Below, piece after piece: positions 9,738 to 18,379 of a stretch of DNA of 51,537 nucleotides. The position numbers and the translations under genes were made by a program. The stretch comes from Alphaproteobacteria bacterium (GTDB taxonomy: Bacteria > Pseudomonadota > Alphaproteobacteria > UBA6615), in the NCBI GenBank assembly GCA_022449545.1, contig JAKUPN010000014.1, positions 1-51,537 of the forward strand. The letters are read 5' to 3'. The notes under the pieces are model-generated. The model searched no databases. It was not told the DNA's origin and worked only from the letters and a program-made list of their open reading frames with translations. Numbering within the stretch: the stretch's first letter is position 1; every line of letters begins with the position of its first letter.

Positions 9738-10946
9738 TCACTTCCACCAATGTAAAGCATCTTGTTGCTCTCCTTGCTGTCCGCTTGGGCCTCCACCGCC
9801 AGAACGCAGGTAGATGTTTCTTTCATAACCCTCCTTATATTTTCCAGATAGCGCTTCACATAACCAGTCCATACACATCATATGACAGTCTAAGCGGGTG
9901 CTGTCCCCATGAAATAATGTCGCTTGATGATAGTTATCTTCATAAACCCATAATTCTTTAGGGGCTGTTATCTTCTGATAAAAATCATAAATTAATTCTA
10001 TTGGACTTCGCGAATCATATTCACCAACTGTTAGTAAAACTGGACATTTAATTTCTGATTCACGTCCAGACACAGTCATCATTTGCACCCAAGAGTCCAA
10101 TTCAGTTTCACTTGAAGCACCCATTAGGTAGCCAAACAGTTGCTTATATCTTGGGGAGAAAGTGTCCAAAATATAATACTTATCGATATAGGAGGCCCAT
10201 GGACCAGCGACAGCCTTTATTCGTTCATCGCCGGACGCTGCTGCTTGAAGTCCCCAAAAAGACCCCATTGAGTGTGATTGTATAACGATCGAATCAGGGT
10301 CTACTTCCTCTCTTTTTTGTAAATAGTCTACAACCGCTAAAATAGCACGTTCATAATTGTCAGGAGTAAGTTTTATGTTTCTAAGATTGCTAGTTCCCTG
10401 TCCAGGACCATCCATGACCAGCATATGCATATTTCGATGATGGGCATGATTTACCCTCGGATCGGGATAAATCTCTTTTGTCATATCGCAACCAGGTATA
10501 TAGATTAAAACTGGTGCTTTAGATTTATTAGGTAATATATGAAAATTACATTGTAATTCTACACCCTCAAAGGGTATTTCTAATCTTTCCAAAGGGTATG
10601 GACAAAATTCCATTACTTTTTCATAATTTGCTAAACATCTTCCATGGAGATACGCCTTCTCGTCATTAGTTTCTAATACAGGGTGTTGGGCATTAGCAAA
10701 TGTTTGTGATGCCTGATAATAAAGTTCAAAAGCAGTTGCGCTATGACCTGCTTTTTCTTCTTCTTGAGCCACTCTCTCCAGCCTCTGTCCCATACGGCCA
10801 AGATGTTTTGAAATCTGTGCATGGCTTTTTACGCTTTTGGGAAGTTGTCTGCTTTCCTCATCCCAATGGAATACTCTGCCCGTCTCTTTAACTACATAAT
10901 CATATACCCACTGTTGTCGGTCTCTCTCTAGTCGCGGTGTTCTCAT
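9738..10946 (-). CDS. Alpha/beta hydrolase with N-terminal helical domain
   Basis: The 402-residue protein has about 120 residues of helical domain before a hydrolase core: LIYIPGCDM (oxyanion region), MDGPGQGTS, the nucleophile in SHSMG (Ser226), then Asp311 (GEYDSRSP) and His340 (EDNYHQ) as the probable triad. This layout resembles the 2,6-dihydroxypseudooxynicotine hydrolase / FrsA-type group, which cleave C-C or ester bonds. The C-terminus is Gly/Gln-rich. A same-length paralogue lies at 41382. It sits 39 bases after an SDR on the same strand, with an AAGGAAA ribosome-binding site, so the two form an operon. The substrate is unknown; an esterase is the alternative. Confidence 0.85.
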   Translation of the reverse strand: MRTPRLERDRQQWVYDYVVKETGRVFHWDEESRQLPKSVKSHAQISKHLGRMGQRLERVAQEEEKAGHSATAFELYYQASQTFANAQHPVLETNDEKAYLHGRCLANYEKVMEFCPYPLERLEIPFEGVELQCNFHILPNKSKAPVLIYIPGCDMTKEIYPDPRVNHAHHRNMHMLVMDGPGQGTSNLRNIKLTPDNYERAILAVVDYLQKREEVDPDSIVIQSHSMGSFWGLQAAASGDERIKAVAGPWASYIDKYYILDTFSPRYKQLFGYLMGASSETELDSWVQMMTVSGRESEIKCPVLLTVGEYDSRSPIELIYDFYQKITAPKELWVYEDNYHQATLFHGDSTRLDCHMMCMDWLCEALSGKYKEGYERNIYLRSGGGGPSGQQGEQQDALHWWK

Positions 10947-10985
10947 TGGAATTTCCTTTTAATCAAAATTTAATCATCCACGTTG

Positions 10986-11765
10986 TTAAACGGCTGTCCA
11001 ACCCCCGTCAATGGTGAGGCTCGCACCAGTAATTAGCTCTGACGCCGGTGAGGCAAGAAAAACAACTGAGCCAGTTATATCACTTATCTTCCCCAGTCTT
11101 CCCATAAGTATCCTGTCCATTACAAATTGACTAAACTCAGGATTTTCAAACATAGGTTTAGTCATCGGTGTTTCTACAAATGTTGGTCCAATACAATTGC
11201 TTCTAATTCCATCAGCAGCCCCTTCTGCGGCTATAGCCTTACTCATGCCTTCAACAGCATGTTTTGTAAGACAATATACTGTTCTGCGGGGTGAGCCTAC
11301 ATGGCCCATTTGGGAGGACATATGAATGATGCTTCCACCATGACCTACTTTCAGCATCACCCTCATTGCGGCTTGAGCTACCATAAACATTGATTTGACA
11401 TTAAGCTCAAGTAAGAAGTCTAAGTGTTCTTCTGTAACGTCAACAAATGGTTCTGGTATATTAGAGCCTGCATTATTCATAAGTATATCGATACGATCTA
11501 AAGTCTCAATTTTGCTCTTAATTTGTTCTGTATCAGTAACATCGCATACTAACGGAGTTGCTTTGCCCCCTGCATTAATGATCTTTTCGCTAACTTCTGT
11601 AAGCTCAGATTCAGTTCTACTAATCAGGATAACTTCGGCTCCAGCACCTGCCAGCGCTAAAGAACAGCCTTCGCCAATTCCTCTTCCAGCACCGGTGACA
11701 ACAGCCGTTAATCCATCAAGGTTCATGGATGGTGCTGAAAAAGAGTTTGCACTTAAAGTATCCAT
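10986..11765 (-). CDS. Short-chain dehydrogenase/reductase (SDR)
   Basis: A classical 259-residue SDR: TGAGRGIG at 24-31, NNAG at 97-100, Ser151, Tyr164-x3-Lys168, and the C-terminal VFLASPASELITGASLTIDGG. It is probably an NAD(P)-dependent alcohol or keto dehydrogenase. The start ATG has a strong AAGGAG site. It is the first gene of a two-gene minus-strand operon with the alpha/beta hydrolase, and is divergent (210 bases) from the first of three cyclase-family genes. That layout hints that oxidation, C-C or ester hydrolysis and ring hydrolysis act on related compounds. The substrate is unknown. Confidence 0.92.
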   Translation of the reverse strand: MDTLSANSFSAPSMNLDGLTAVVTGAGRGIGEGCSLALAGAGAEVILISRTESELTEVSEKIINAGGKATPLVCDVTDTEQIKSKIETLDRIDILMNNAGSNIPEPFVDVTEEHLDFLLELNVKSMFMVAQAAMRVMLKVGHGGSIIHMSSQMGHVGSPRRTVYCLTKHAVEGMSKAIAAEGAADGIRSNCIGPTFVETPMTKPMFENPEFSQFVMDRILMGRLGKISDITGSVVFLASPASELITGASLTIDGGWTAV

Positions 11766-11975
11766 TGATAAAAACTCCTTATTTGTGTTTTTGTTTCTTT
11801 TATATTTAGCTGTTCCTATAATCTATGCTCAATTAAATGTTTTAAATTAAATTTATGCATATAAATTATGAATTCACACTTGCCAAAACATACTACTATG
11901 ACGATAAGGTTTTATTAAGTTTTGATAAATCTAATTAAACTATAAGTTAACAATTATTTTAAGGATGATAATAAA

Positions 11976-12989
11976 ATGGCGGCAAAAAAAACTGCAACTA
12001 AAGGTAAGGCAAAAAATAAAAACTCTCCAAGGAGAAAAGGTCTTACTAAAGCTGATGTCCTTAGAAAGTGTAAGCAATTAAGCAATTGGGGCAAATGGGG
12101 GCCTAAAGACGAGCTTGGTGTTCTAAATTATATAACTCAAGAAGATATAGCCAATGCAGCTTCCTTAATAAAAAGGGGTAAAGTGTTTAGGTTGGGTCTT
12201 AATTTAGATGAAAATGGACCACAAAACGGACTGTTTGGTGGTCGCTGGAATCCGATGCATCAGATGTTGGCTACAGGGACAGACGCTGTTCAGGGGATTC
12301 AAGAGCCGTTAACAGGGATGCGATATGCCGACGATGCAATAAATTTACCAACACAAGCAGCGACTCAATGGGATGCATTAGCGCATGTGTTTGTCGAAGA
12401 CAAAATGTGGAACGGGTATAATGCAACCTTGGTTGACACACGAGGTGCCCATAAAAACGCAATTGATAAATTTGCGGATAAAATGGTTGGACGCGGCGTT
12501 TTATTAGATGTTGCACGTTATAAGAGAAAAAAGAGACTTGCAGATGGGTATGGCATAACCATTGATGATCTAGAAAATACAGCTAAAAAACAGGGCGTTG
12601 ATGTTCGACGTGGAGATTTTGTGCTCATCAACACAGGACAAATGGCTGATTGTTTAGATAAAGGGAAATGGGGTGGATACGGTGGAGGAGATGCTCCGGG
12701 CTTAGCTTTTGAAACCGTTGACTGGATACATAAAAAAGAGATAGCTGGGATTTGTTCAGATACATGGGGAATAGAAGTTAGGCCAAATGAGACGGTCGAC
12801 GGAACTAATCAGCCATGGCATTGGGTTACGATTCCTTATATTGGAATTGTTCACGGTGAAATCTGGTATCTTCGTGAACTAGTAGAAGATTGCAAAAATG
12901 ATGGAATTTATGAGTTCTTTCTGTGTGCTCCTCCTCTAGTCATAACGCGAGGAACCGGTTCCCCAATAAATCCCCAAGCTATAAAATAG
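11976..12989 (+). CDS. Cyclase-family (kynurenine-formamidase-like) metal hydrolase, copy 1
   Basis: The 337-residue protein belongs to the superfamily of kynurenine formamidase and isatin hydrolase. It has WGKWGPKDELGVLNY near the start, the metal-site region TQWDALAHVF, RRGDFVLINTG, CSDTWGIEVRPNET, PWHWVTIPYIG and the GSPINPQAI end. The usual HxGTHxDxPxH metal motif reads Q-x-A-T-Q-x-D-x-L-x-H, as in the two following copies. A lysine-rich tail of about 22 residues precedes the conserved part and is missing from copies 2 and 3; the AAGGATG site before the ATG supports this start. It probably hydrolyses a cyclic or linear amide, imide or lactone. First of three tandem paralogues. Confidence 0.87.
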   Translation: MAAKKTATKGKAKNKNSPRRKGLTKADVLRKCKQLSNWGKWGPKDELGVLNYITQEDIANAASLIKRGKVFRLGLNLDENGPQNGLFGGRWNPMHQMLATGTDAVQGIQEPLTGMRYADDAINLPTQAATQWDALAHVFVEDKMWNGYNATLVDTRGAHKNAIDKFADKMVGRGVLLDVARYKRKKRLADGYGITIDDLENTAKKQGVDVRRGDFVLINTGQMADCLDKGKWGGYGGGDAPGLAFETVDWIHKKEIAGICSDTWGIEVRPNETVDGTNQPWHWVTIPYIGIVHGEIWYLRELVEDCKNDGIYEFFLCAPPLVITRGTGSPINPQAIK

Positions 12990-13141
12990 ACAAAACAAAC
13001 GAGTTTAGTAGAATGTGAAATTAATTAATGATGGTTTAATAGGTTTTAGTTTATGACGGATTAGACTCCAACAGGGTTTTAAACTACTTTTTACATACAG
13101 AGTGTCCCATAAACTGATGCTTATGCTTGGGAGGTATAAAT

Positions 13142-14107
13142 ATGCCACGTCGTTATGATGAAAGCAGCTTGACTATGGCTGATCTTGAAGCCATGTCAGA
13201 AAAATGTAGTAATTGGGGGCGCTGGGGACCTGACGATGAAATTGGAACTCTTAATTTTATAGGTCCTGAGGAACTCAAACATTCCGCGAAAATGGTTAAA
13301 CAGGGTAAATCAATTTCTCTGGGACTTGATTTTAACCAGGATGGGCCACAGACAGGTAAGTTTAGGCGCTTTAATCCTGTGCACGTGATGTTGGCTACAG
13401 GAACCGATGCTGAAGCTGGTAAGCATACTCATCCTAATATTCAATACGCAGATGATATGGTTACTATGCCACTTCAATGCGGGACTCAGTGGGATGCCTT
13501 AAGCCACATATTTAACGAAGGTAAAATGTGGAATGGTTATGATGCTTCCATGGTGGATGCTAATGGGGCACGAAAAAATGGCATTGAGAATGTTAAAGCT
13601 AAAACGGTTGGTAGGGGGGTGTTATTAGATGTGGCTAGGTTTTGTGGTGTCTCCTCACTTGAAGATGGTATGGCTATAACCATAGATGACTTAAATCAAA
13701 CTGCGGAGCACCAAGGTGTTGAAATTCGTCGTGGGGATATAATAATAGTTCGGACTGGTCATATGGATCGTTGTCTTGCTAAAGGTGATTGGGATGGCTA
13801 CTCAGGTGGTGATTCTCCGGGCATGGCGTTTGAGACTGCTGAGTGGGTATTTGAGAAAGAAATTGCAGCAGTCTGCACTGATACATGGGGATGCGAAGTA
13901 CGACCTAATGAAATTGAAGATGCTTTTCAACCATGGCATTGGGTTGTTATCCCTAAAATGGGATTGACTTTAGGAGAGATATTTTATCTTAAAGACATTG
14001 GGGAAGATTGTGCTGAAGATGGAGTTTATGAATTTTTATTCTGTGCTCCTCCATTGCCTATAACTGGAGCAGTAGGGTCACCTATTAATCCTGTTGTTTT
14101 AAAATAG
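13142..14107 (+). CDS. Cyclase-family metal hydrolase, copy 2
   Basis: The protein has 321 residues from the ATG at 13142, supported by GGGAGG at 13129-13134; an in-frame TTG at 13127 overlaps that site and is rejected. The sequence closely parallels copy 1: WGRWGPDDEIGTLNF, the metal segment GTQWDALSHIF (Q-C-G-T-Q-W-D-A-L-S-H), MWNGYDASM, RRGDIIIVRTG, CTDTWGCEVRPNE, PWHWVVIP and GSPINPVVL. It lacks the basic N-terminal tail. It sits 152 bases after copy 1 and 52 before copy 3, all on one strand. Function is as for copy 1; the three may differ in substrate. Confidence 0.88.
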   Translation: MPRRYDESSLTMADLEAMSEKCSNWGRWGPDDEIGTLNFIGPEELKHSAKMVKQGKSISLGLDFNQDGPQTGKFRRFNPVHVMLATGTDAEAGKHTHPNIQYADDMVTMPLQCGTQWDALSHIFNEGKMWNGYDASMVDANGARKNGIENVKAKTVGRGVLLDVARFCGVSSLEDGMAITIDDLNQTAEHQGVEIRRGDIIIVRTGHMDRCLAKGDWDGYSGGDSPGMAFETAEWVFEKEIAAVCTDTWGCEVRPNEIEDAFQPWHWVVIPKMGLTLGEIFYLKDIGEDCAEDGVYEFLFCAPPLPITGAVGSPINPVVLK

Positions 14108-14159
14108 ATTTTAGCAGCGGCTTATTTGAAGTAATTAAATTTTATAAAAGGAGAGACAA

Positions 14160-15143
14160 ATGCATCGTTATGATGATCCAAAATATAGATTTGAAATGGA
14201 TAAAATTTATGAAAAAACAGAAAGTTGTAAACAATGGGGCAAATGGGGACCTGATGATGAGTGGGGAACCCAAAATTATGTGACTGCTGAAGATCGAGTT
14301 AATGCCGCTAAACTAGTAAAAAGGGGTGACGTGTTTGCTCTTGGCCTTAATTTGGATGATGAGGGGCCACAGAATGGATTGTTTGGTGGCAGATGGAACC
14401 CAATACACACCATGTTAGCCACTGGAACTGATGCGGTGCAGGGTAAACAAACTGTTCCTGGAAAAAAATATGCCAGTCAATATGCTGATGATTCTGTTTC
14501 ATTGCCGCTACAATGTGCAACACAGTGGGACGCTCTAGGTCACGTATTTAATCAGGATAAAATGTGGAATGGCTATGATGCTACCCTAGTTGGAGCAAGG
14601 GGTGCAGATAAGTGCGCTATCCATAAAATGCGTGACAAAATGGTTGGCCGTGGGGTCCTACTCGATATAGCTCGCTGGGCTGGAGTTGATAGTCTAGATG
14701 ATGGAACGGCCATTGATGCTGAAGATTTAGATGCGTGTGCTGCTGCACAGGGTGTTGAAATTCGCCGCGGTGACACTGTTATTTACAGGACTGGACACAT
14801 GGAACGGTGTCTAAAAGCTGGTGAATGGGGTGGTTATGCGGGTGGAGATGCTCCCGGTGTATCTTTCCATACTGTTGACTGGATGAAAGATATGGAAATA
14901 GCAGCTATTTGTGCTGACACCTGGGGATGCGAAGTAATTCCTAATGAAACAGATGACGTTTTTCAGCCCTGGCATTGGATAGTTATTCCTATGATAGGTA
15001 TTACAATGGGTGAAATATTTTACCTGAAAGACCTTGCTAATGACTGTGCTGAGGACGGTGTTTATGAATTTATGTTTGTAGCTCCACCTCTTCCCGTAAC
15101 CAGAGGCGTTGGGTCACCTATTAATCCTCAAGCAATAAAATAA
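14160..15143 (+). CDS. Cyclase-family metal hydrolase, copy 3
   Basis: The protein has 327 residues, with AAGGAGAG just before the ATG. Motifs follow copies 1 and 2: WGKWGPDDEWGTQNY, the shared stretch GLFGGRWNPIHTMLATGTDA (as in copy 1 but absent in copy 2), ATQWDALGHVF, RRGDTVIYRTG, CADTWGCEVIPNE, PWHWIVIP and GSPINPQAI. Copy 3 therefore shares an insertion and the C-terminus with copy 1, and motif details such as WGCEV with copy 2. It has a small extra insertion (KKYASQYADD). A strong terminator follows at 15166, so the three copies end one transcription unit. Confidence 0.88.
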   Translation: MHRYDDPKYRFEMDKIYEKTESCKQWGKWGPDDEWGTQNYVTAEDRVNAAKLVKRGDVFALGLNLDDEGPQNGLFGGRWNPIHTMLATGTDAVQGKQTVPGKKYASQYADDSVSLPLQCATQWDALGHVFNQDKMWNGYDATLVGARGADKCAIHKMRDKMVGRGVLLDIARWAGVDSLDDGTAIDAEDLDACAAAQGVEIRRGDTVIYRTGHMERCLKAGEWGGYAGGDAPGVSFHTVDWMKDMEIAAICADTWGCEVIPNETDDVFQPWHWIVIPMIGITMGEIFYLKDLANDCAEDGVYEFMFVAPPLPVTRGVGSPINPQAIK

Positions 15144-15165
15144 ATTTCCACAACATTTCAATAAT

Positions 15166-15193
15166 AGGGTCGGCATTATGTCGACCCTTTTTT
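15166..15193 (+). terminator. Rho-independent terminator after the cyclase genes
   Basis: AGGGTCG (15166-15172) and CGACCCT (15182-15188) form a 7-bp stem with a 9-base loop, followed by a run of T to 15193. It lies 22 bases after the stop of cyclase copy 3, on the same strand. Confidence 0.85.
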
Positions 15194-15219
15194 GATTTAA
15201 CTTTCAGAAAGGATCTAAC

Positions 15220-15570
15220 TTGATTAATACAAAATACATATATATTGCGAGTATGGATATTGATTCTGAGAAGGAAGAATTATTTAATGAGGTTTATGAA
15301 ACCGAACATATCCCAGCCCTATTGAGTGTACCAGGTGTTAATTCAATTTTTAGAACGGTTTCAGAACCATTTTCAATGATTATGGGTGGAGTTGAGAACA
15401 AAATTAATCTAGAAGAAGAGCCTAAGTACTCAGCTTATTACGAGATTGATTCACCAGAGGTTTTAGTCACAAAAGAATGGGCTGAGGCTGTTGAAGTTGG
15501 CCGGTGGCCTGCAGAGATTAGACCATTCACTAGTAATCGCAGGCAAGTGCTAAGAAAGATTTTAATTTAA
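15220..15570 (+). CDS. Small EthD-like / dimeric alpha-beta barrel protein
   Basis: The 116-residue protein starts at a TTG (15220-15222) with AAAGGA about 7 bases upstream. The order KYIYIASMDI, a helix with EVYETEHIPALLSVPGV, then SAYYEIDSPEVLVTKEW resembles the ferredoxin-like dimeric alpha-beta barrel proteins (EthD, DUF4286 types), with the characteristic Y-x3-HIPxLLxVPG segment. Such proteins are small enzymes or accessory factors in catabolic clusters. It lies between the cyclase genes and the histidinol-dehydrogenase-like gene (94 bases to the latter). Its function is not known. Confidence 0.7.
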   Translation: MINTKYIYIASMDIDSEKEELFNEVYETEHIPALLSVPGVNSIFRTVSEPFSMIMGGVENKINLEEEPKYSAYYEIDSPEVLVTKEWAEAVEVGRWPAEIRPFTSNRRQVLRKILI

Positions 15571-15664
15571 CATAATTGTAAGCTGAAGTTTTATTGTTAA
15601 TTGTTTTTCAATTGAGTGATTTTGATGTAAATCTTTATTTCGTAGCTTAATAAGGAAATATTTT

Positions 15665-16966
15665 ATGGCAATTGAATTTATTAAAACAGGAATCGATTTG
15701 AACGTAGCCGATGAAGCCGATTCTAAGGTGCGTGAAACTGTTGAACAAATTCTTGATGACGTTAGAGTTAATGGAGATATCGCAGTAAGAAAGCTTTCTG
15801 ACAAATTTGATCGATGGACCCCAGAAAGTTTTCGACTAAGTGATAAAGAGATACATGATTTAATAAATACACTCTCTCAACAGGCTATTGATGATATACA
15901 ATTTGCCCAAGCCCAAGTGAGAGGCTTTGCCCAAATTCAGAAAGATTCTCTTCGAGATGTAGAGGTTGAAACGCTGCCCGGTGTTACACTTGGTCATCGA
16001 AACATTCCGGTTAATAGTGTTGGGTGTTATGTACCTGGTGGGCGCTACCCGATGGTAGCGTCAGCTCATATGAGTATTGTAACTGCTAAGGTTGCTGGTG
16101 TTTCACGCATCATTGCTTGCACCCCTCCCAATGAAGGAGGACCTCATGCGGCCACTATAGCCGCTATGCATATGGCTGGAGCTGATGAAATTTATTGTTT
16201 GGGCGGCGTTCAATCTGTTGCTGCAATGGCTATTGGTACGGAAACTATAGATCCTGTGGCCATGCTTGTAGGTCCAGGAAATGCTTACGTGGCTGAGGCA
16301 AAACGTCAATTGTATGGGCAGGTTGGTATCGATCTTTTTGCTGGACCTACCGAAATATTAGTAGTTGCAGATGAAACCTCTGACGTAGAGGTTGTGGTAG
16401 TTGACCTTTTAGGACAGGCGGAACATGGACCTAACTCACCGGCCGCATTAATTACAACCTCAAGAGATTTAGCTGAGGCAGTTCCTCAAGAGGTAAAAAG
16501 GCAATTAGAAGTATTACCGACGGCAGAAATTGCTGGAGAGGCTTGGGATGTTTATGGACAAATTATTCTCTGTGATACACGCGAAGAAATGCTCAAAGAA
16601 GCAGATCGTCTGGCTTATGAACATGTTGAAATTTTGACTTCTGAGCCACGTTGGTTTTTAGAAAATATGACTAATTATGGAGCTCTATTTCTGGGACCAG
16701 AAACAAATGTTTCATATGGAGATAAAGTGATAGGAACAAATCACACTTTGCCCACCAAAGGGGCAGCAAATTATACTGGCGGGCTGTGGGTTGGAAAGTT
16801 TATGAAAACTTGCACTTTTCAAGAAATAACAGAAGAGGCTAGTGTTTTGGTAGGTGATTACTGTTCTAGACTATGTGAGATAGAAAGATTTTGGGGTCAC
16901 AAAGAGCAAGCTGATTTAAGGTTAAGAAGATATGGCGGTCGAAATATAGGGATTGGGTCTAGGTAG
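15665..16966 (+). CDS. Histidinol-dehydrogenase-family NAD-dependent dehydrogenase, probably catabolic (HpsN-like)
   Basis: The 433-residue protein keeps the full histidinol dehydrogenase layout: VPGGRYPM near 123, [11 protein letters not shown] at 203-213, AGPTEILV at 226-233, zinc ligands Gln251 and His254 (QAEHG), Asp353 and probably His412, and the general-base pair Glu319-His320. The substrate loop reads [21 protein letters not shown] instead of the biosynthetic NHVLPT.GYA type. That is the pattern I associate with catabolic relatives such as sulfopropanediol 3-dehydrogenase HpsN. It stands alone, far from any his gene, beside a TRAP transporter. I infer oxidation of an alcohol to an acid in two NAD steps; the actual substrate is uncertain. 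Start supported by AAGGAAA. Confidence 0.85.
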   Translation: MAIEFIKTGIDLNVADEADSKVRETVEQILDDVRVNGDIAVRKLSDKFDRWTPESFRLSDKEIHDLINTLSQQAIDDIQFAQAQVRGFAQIQKDSLRDVEVETLPGVTLGHRNIPVNSVGCYVPGGRYPMVASAHMSIVTAKVAGVSRIIACTPPNEGGPHAATIAAMHMAGADEIYCLGGVQSVAAMAIGTETIDPVAMLVGPGNAYVAEAKRQLYGQVGIDLFAGPTEILVVADETSDVEVVVVDLLGQAEHGPNSPAALITTSRDLAEAVPQEVKRQLEVLPTAEIAGEAWDVYGQIILCDTREEMLKEADRLAYEHVEILTSEPRWFLENMTNYGALFLGPETNVSYGDKVIGTNHTLPTKGAANYTGGLWVGKFMKTCTFQEITEEASVLVGDYCSRLCEIERFWGHKEQADLRLRRYGGRNIGIGSR

Positions 16967-16974
16967 GCTACCCT

Positions 16975-17001
16975 AAAAAAAAGGGCGGCCAGTGGCCGCC
17001 C
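16975..17001 (-). terminator. Rho-independent terminator of dctP
   Basis: GGGCGGCC (16983-16990) and GGCCGCCC (16994-17001) make a GC-rich 8-bp stem with a 3-base loop. Eight As precede it on the plus strand (16975-16982), giving a T-run on the minus strand, so it ends the dctP transcript. It may also stop the convergent dehydrogenase transcript. Confidence 0.88.
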
Positions 17002-17026
17002 AAATAATTACATTAGATAATGAGAT

Positions 17027-18112
17027 TTATTTAATTGTATATTGATAGATTGGTTTAGCGCCACCCTCCACTATCAGAGCCTGAAGACGATTAAAGCTCT
17101 CGGAACCTGGGACGCCCTTGGCATTATATTCGTTAGCTTTCTCTTGAACCCATGGTTCAATTTGGATGGCCATTTTTTTACGTTCTGTATCACCGAGATC
17201 ACGGACGGTCACACCCTGTTTCTTGAGATTCGCTAATGCAGTACTATATTTAGTTGTGCTTTCATCACCAACAGCAGCTTCATATACAACAATTTCTTCC
17301 GTGATAATCTTTTTTATTTCTGCAGGAAGGCCTGCCCAAAACTTATTATTTGCGGCTAATGGATAGGCAACAACAGAGCCCCAACCCATTGTGGTATAAT
17401 ATTTAGCTACTTCTCCGAATTTAAACCCATAATATGGGGCTGGGAATATGACAACTCCATTGTAAATACCTGACTGCAATGAGTTGTAAACTTCATTTAG
17501 GTTTGTTTGTACTTTTGCAGCACCAGCATAATCTAACCATGGTAGGTTAGGTCCTGCTGCCCCAATTTTTACACCTTTTAGCTGCTCCGCTTTTGTCCAT
17601 GGGAAGGTTGTGCCTAAGCCATAATCATCGCCAGCGCCACCGCCTAAATAAGTTTGTTTATATTTTTGGAATACATCATGGAAATATTTGTATTCCTTAT
17701 GTAATTTTTTAGTTGCAGGTCCTACGATAAGCGGATCTCCAGAAAGGAAAGGTGTGAAGTAATTGATATTATGAACAAATAACTTTGTTGGTTCGAAACA
17801 GGAACAAACTGCTCCGATGTCGACTAGACCTTTCTGGGTAGACTCTAGAACCTCAAAAAGATTAGCCATAGTTCCACCATAGCCTTCAATAAATCTTACC
17901 GTGTGATTAGTTTCAGCTGCGACTCTTTTGGTTACATTAGGTACCAATGTCTTTTGAATCTGATTTACCACAGCTAGAGGTGGAGCAGGATGACCTGCTG
18001 CTATCCTAATTTTGAAGTTATCAGATTGGGCTATTGTCACAATTGAAGTTAAGCTTACTGCGGCGGCCCCCATAATAAGGGAAGCTCGTAATAGTTTATC
18101 AAATACTTTCAC
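17027..18112 (-). CDS. dctP: TRAP transporter solute-binding protein DctP
   Basis: The 361-residue protein has an N-terminal signal peptide (basic start, hydrophobic residues ~10-28, cleavage probably after TIA near residue 28). Typical DctP segments follow: FKIRIAAGHPAPPLAVVNQI, TQKGLVDIGAV, WTKAEQLKGVKIGAAG, LNEVYNSLQSGIYNGVVIFP and FWAGLPAEIKKIITEE. It captures an organic acid or related solute in the periplasm and delivers it to DctQM, encoded divergently from 18380. The start is GTG at 18112 with GGGAG upstream. A good minus-strand promoter (TTGAAA, 16 bases, TATAAA) lies at 18172-18199 with inverted repeats on both sides. The ligand is unknown; the neighbouring dehydrogenase may use it. 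Confidence 0.93.
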   Translation of the reverse strand: MKVFDKLLRASLIMGAAAVSLTSIVTIAQSDNFKIRIAAGHPAPPLAVVNQIQKTLVPNVTKRVAAETNHTVRFIEGYGGTMANLFEVLESTQKGLVDIGAVCSCFEPTKLFVHNINYFTPFLSGDPLIVGPATKKLHKEYKYFHDVFQKYKQTYLGGGAGDDYGLGTTFPWTKAEQLKGVKIGAAGPNLPWLDYAGAAKVQTNLNEVYNSLQSGIYNGVVIFPAPYYGFKFGEVAKYYTTMGWGSVVAYPLAANNKFWAGLPAEIKKIITEEIVVYEAAVGDESTTKYSTALANLKKQGVTVRDLGDTERKKMAIQIEPWVQEKANEYNAKGVPGSESFNRLQALIVEGGAKPIYQYTIK

Positions 18113-18150
18113 TTGTTTTCTCCCTAAATTTTGATCTAAATAGTTTAATT

Positions 18151-18216
18151 ATTTGTTGTTTAACCACAAATTTTATATAGCATGCATTGATTTTTTCAAT
18201 TTGTGAAGTCACAAAT
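18151..18216 (-). promoter_or_regulatory. dctP promoter flanked by two ATTTGT inverted repeats
   Basis: On the minus strand, TTGAAA (18194-18199) and TATAAA (18172-18177) are spaced 16 bases, a near-consensus sigma-70 promoter reading into dctP. A perfect palindrome, ATTTGTGA-AG-TCACAAAT (18199-18216), abuts the -35. A looser copy, ATTTGT (18151-18156) with ACAAAT (18166-18171), sits just downstream of the -10. Two related dyads around one promoter suggest a regulator-binding pair controlling dctP, and perhaps dctQM on the other side. The TGTGA/TCACA spacing of 2 rules out a standard CRP site. Confidence 0.5.
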
Positions 18217-18379
18217 ATACATTTACTTTTGTATCGATTTAGTTTTTATGTAATTTAAGATCTAGGTTTTAACTTTTCTTTGGACCTCATTTTGCTTTGA
18301 AGTACTATAGTAAAAATTGTTTATCATAATTCTCGTCTAAAACAAGCACCCGTAAGAATGGTTCTGGGAGGAACCTATA

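Noticed and set aside
14573-14776. Minus-strand open frame inside cyclase copy 3
   Set aside because: It is an antisense shadow of a clearly conserved gene, with a low-complexity Ser/Ala/Pro product and no recognisable domain.
15665-16966. Biosynthetic histidinol dehydrogenase hisD
   Set aside because: There is no other his gene nearby, the substrate loop is of the catabolic type, and a TRAP transporter is adjacent. A biosynthetic role is possible only if the genome has no other hisD.
18199-18216. CRP/FNR binding site
   Set aside because: The TGTGA and TCACA halves are separated by 2 bases, whereas CRP sites need 6; FNR half-sites are absent.
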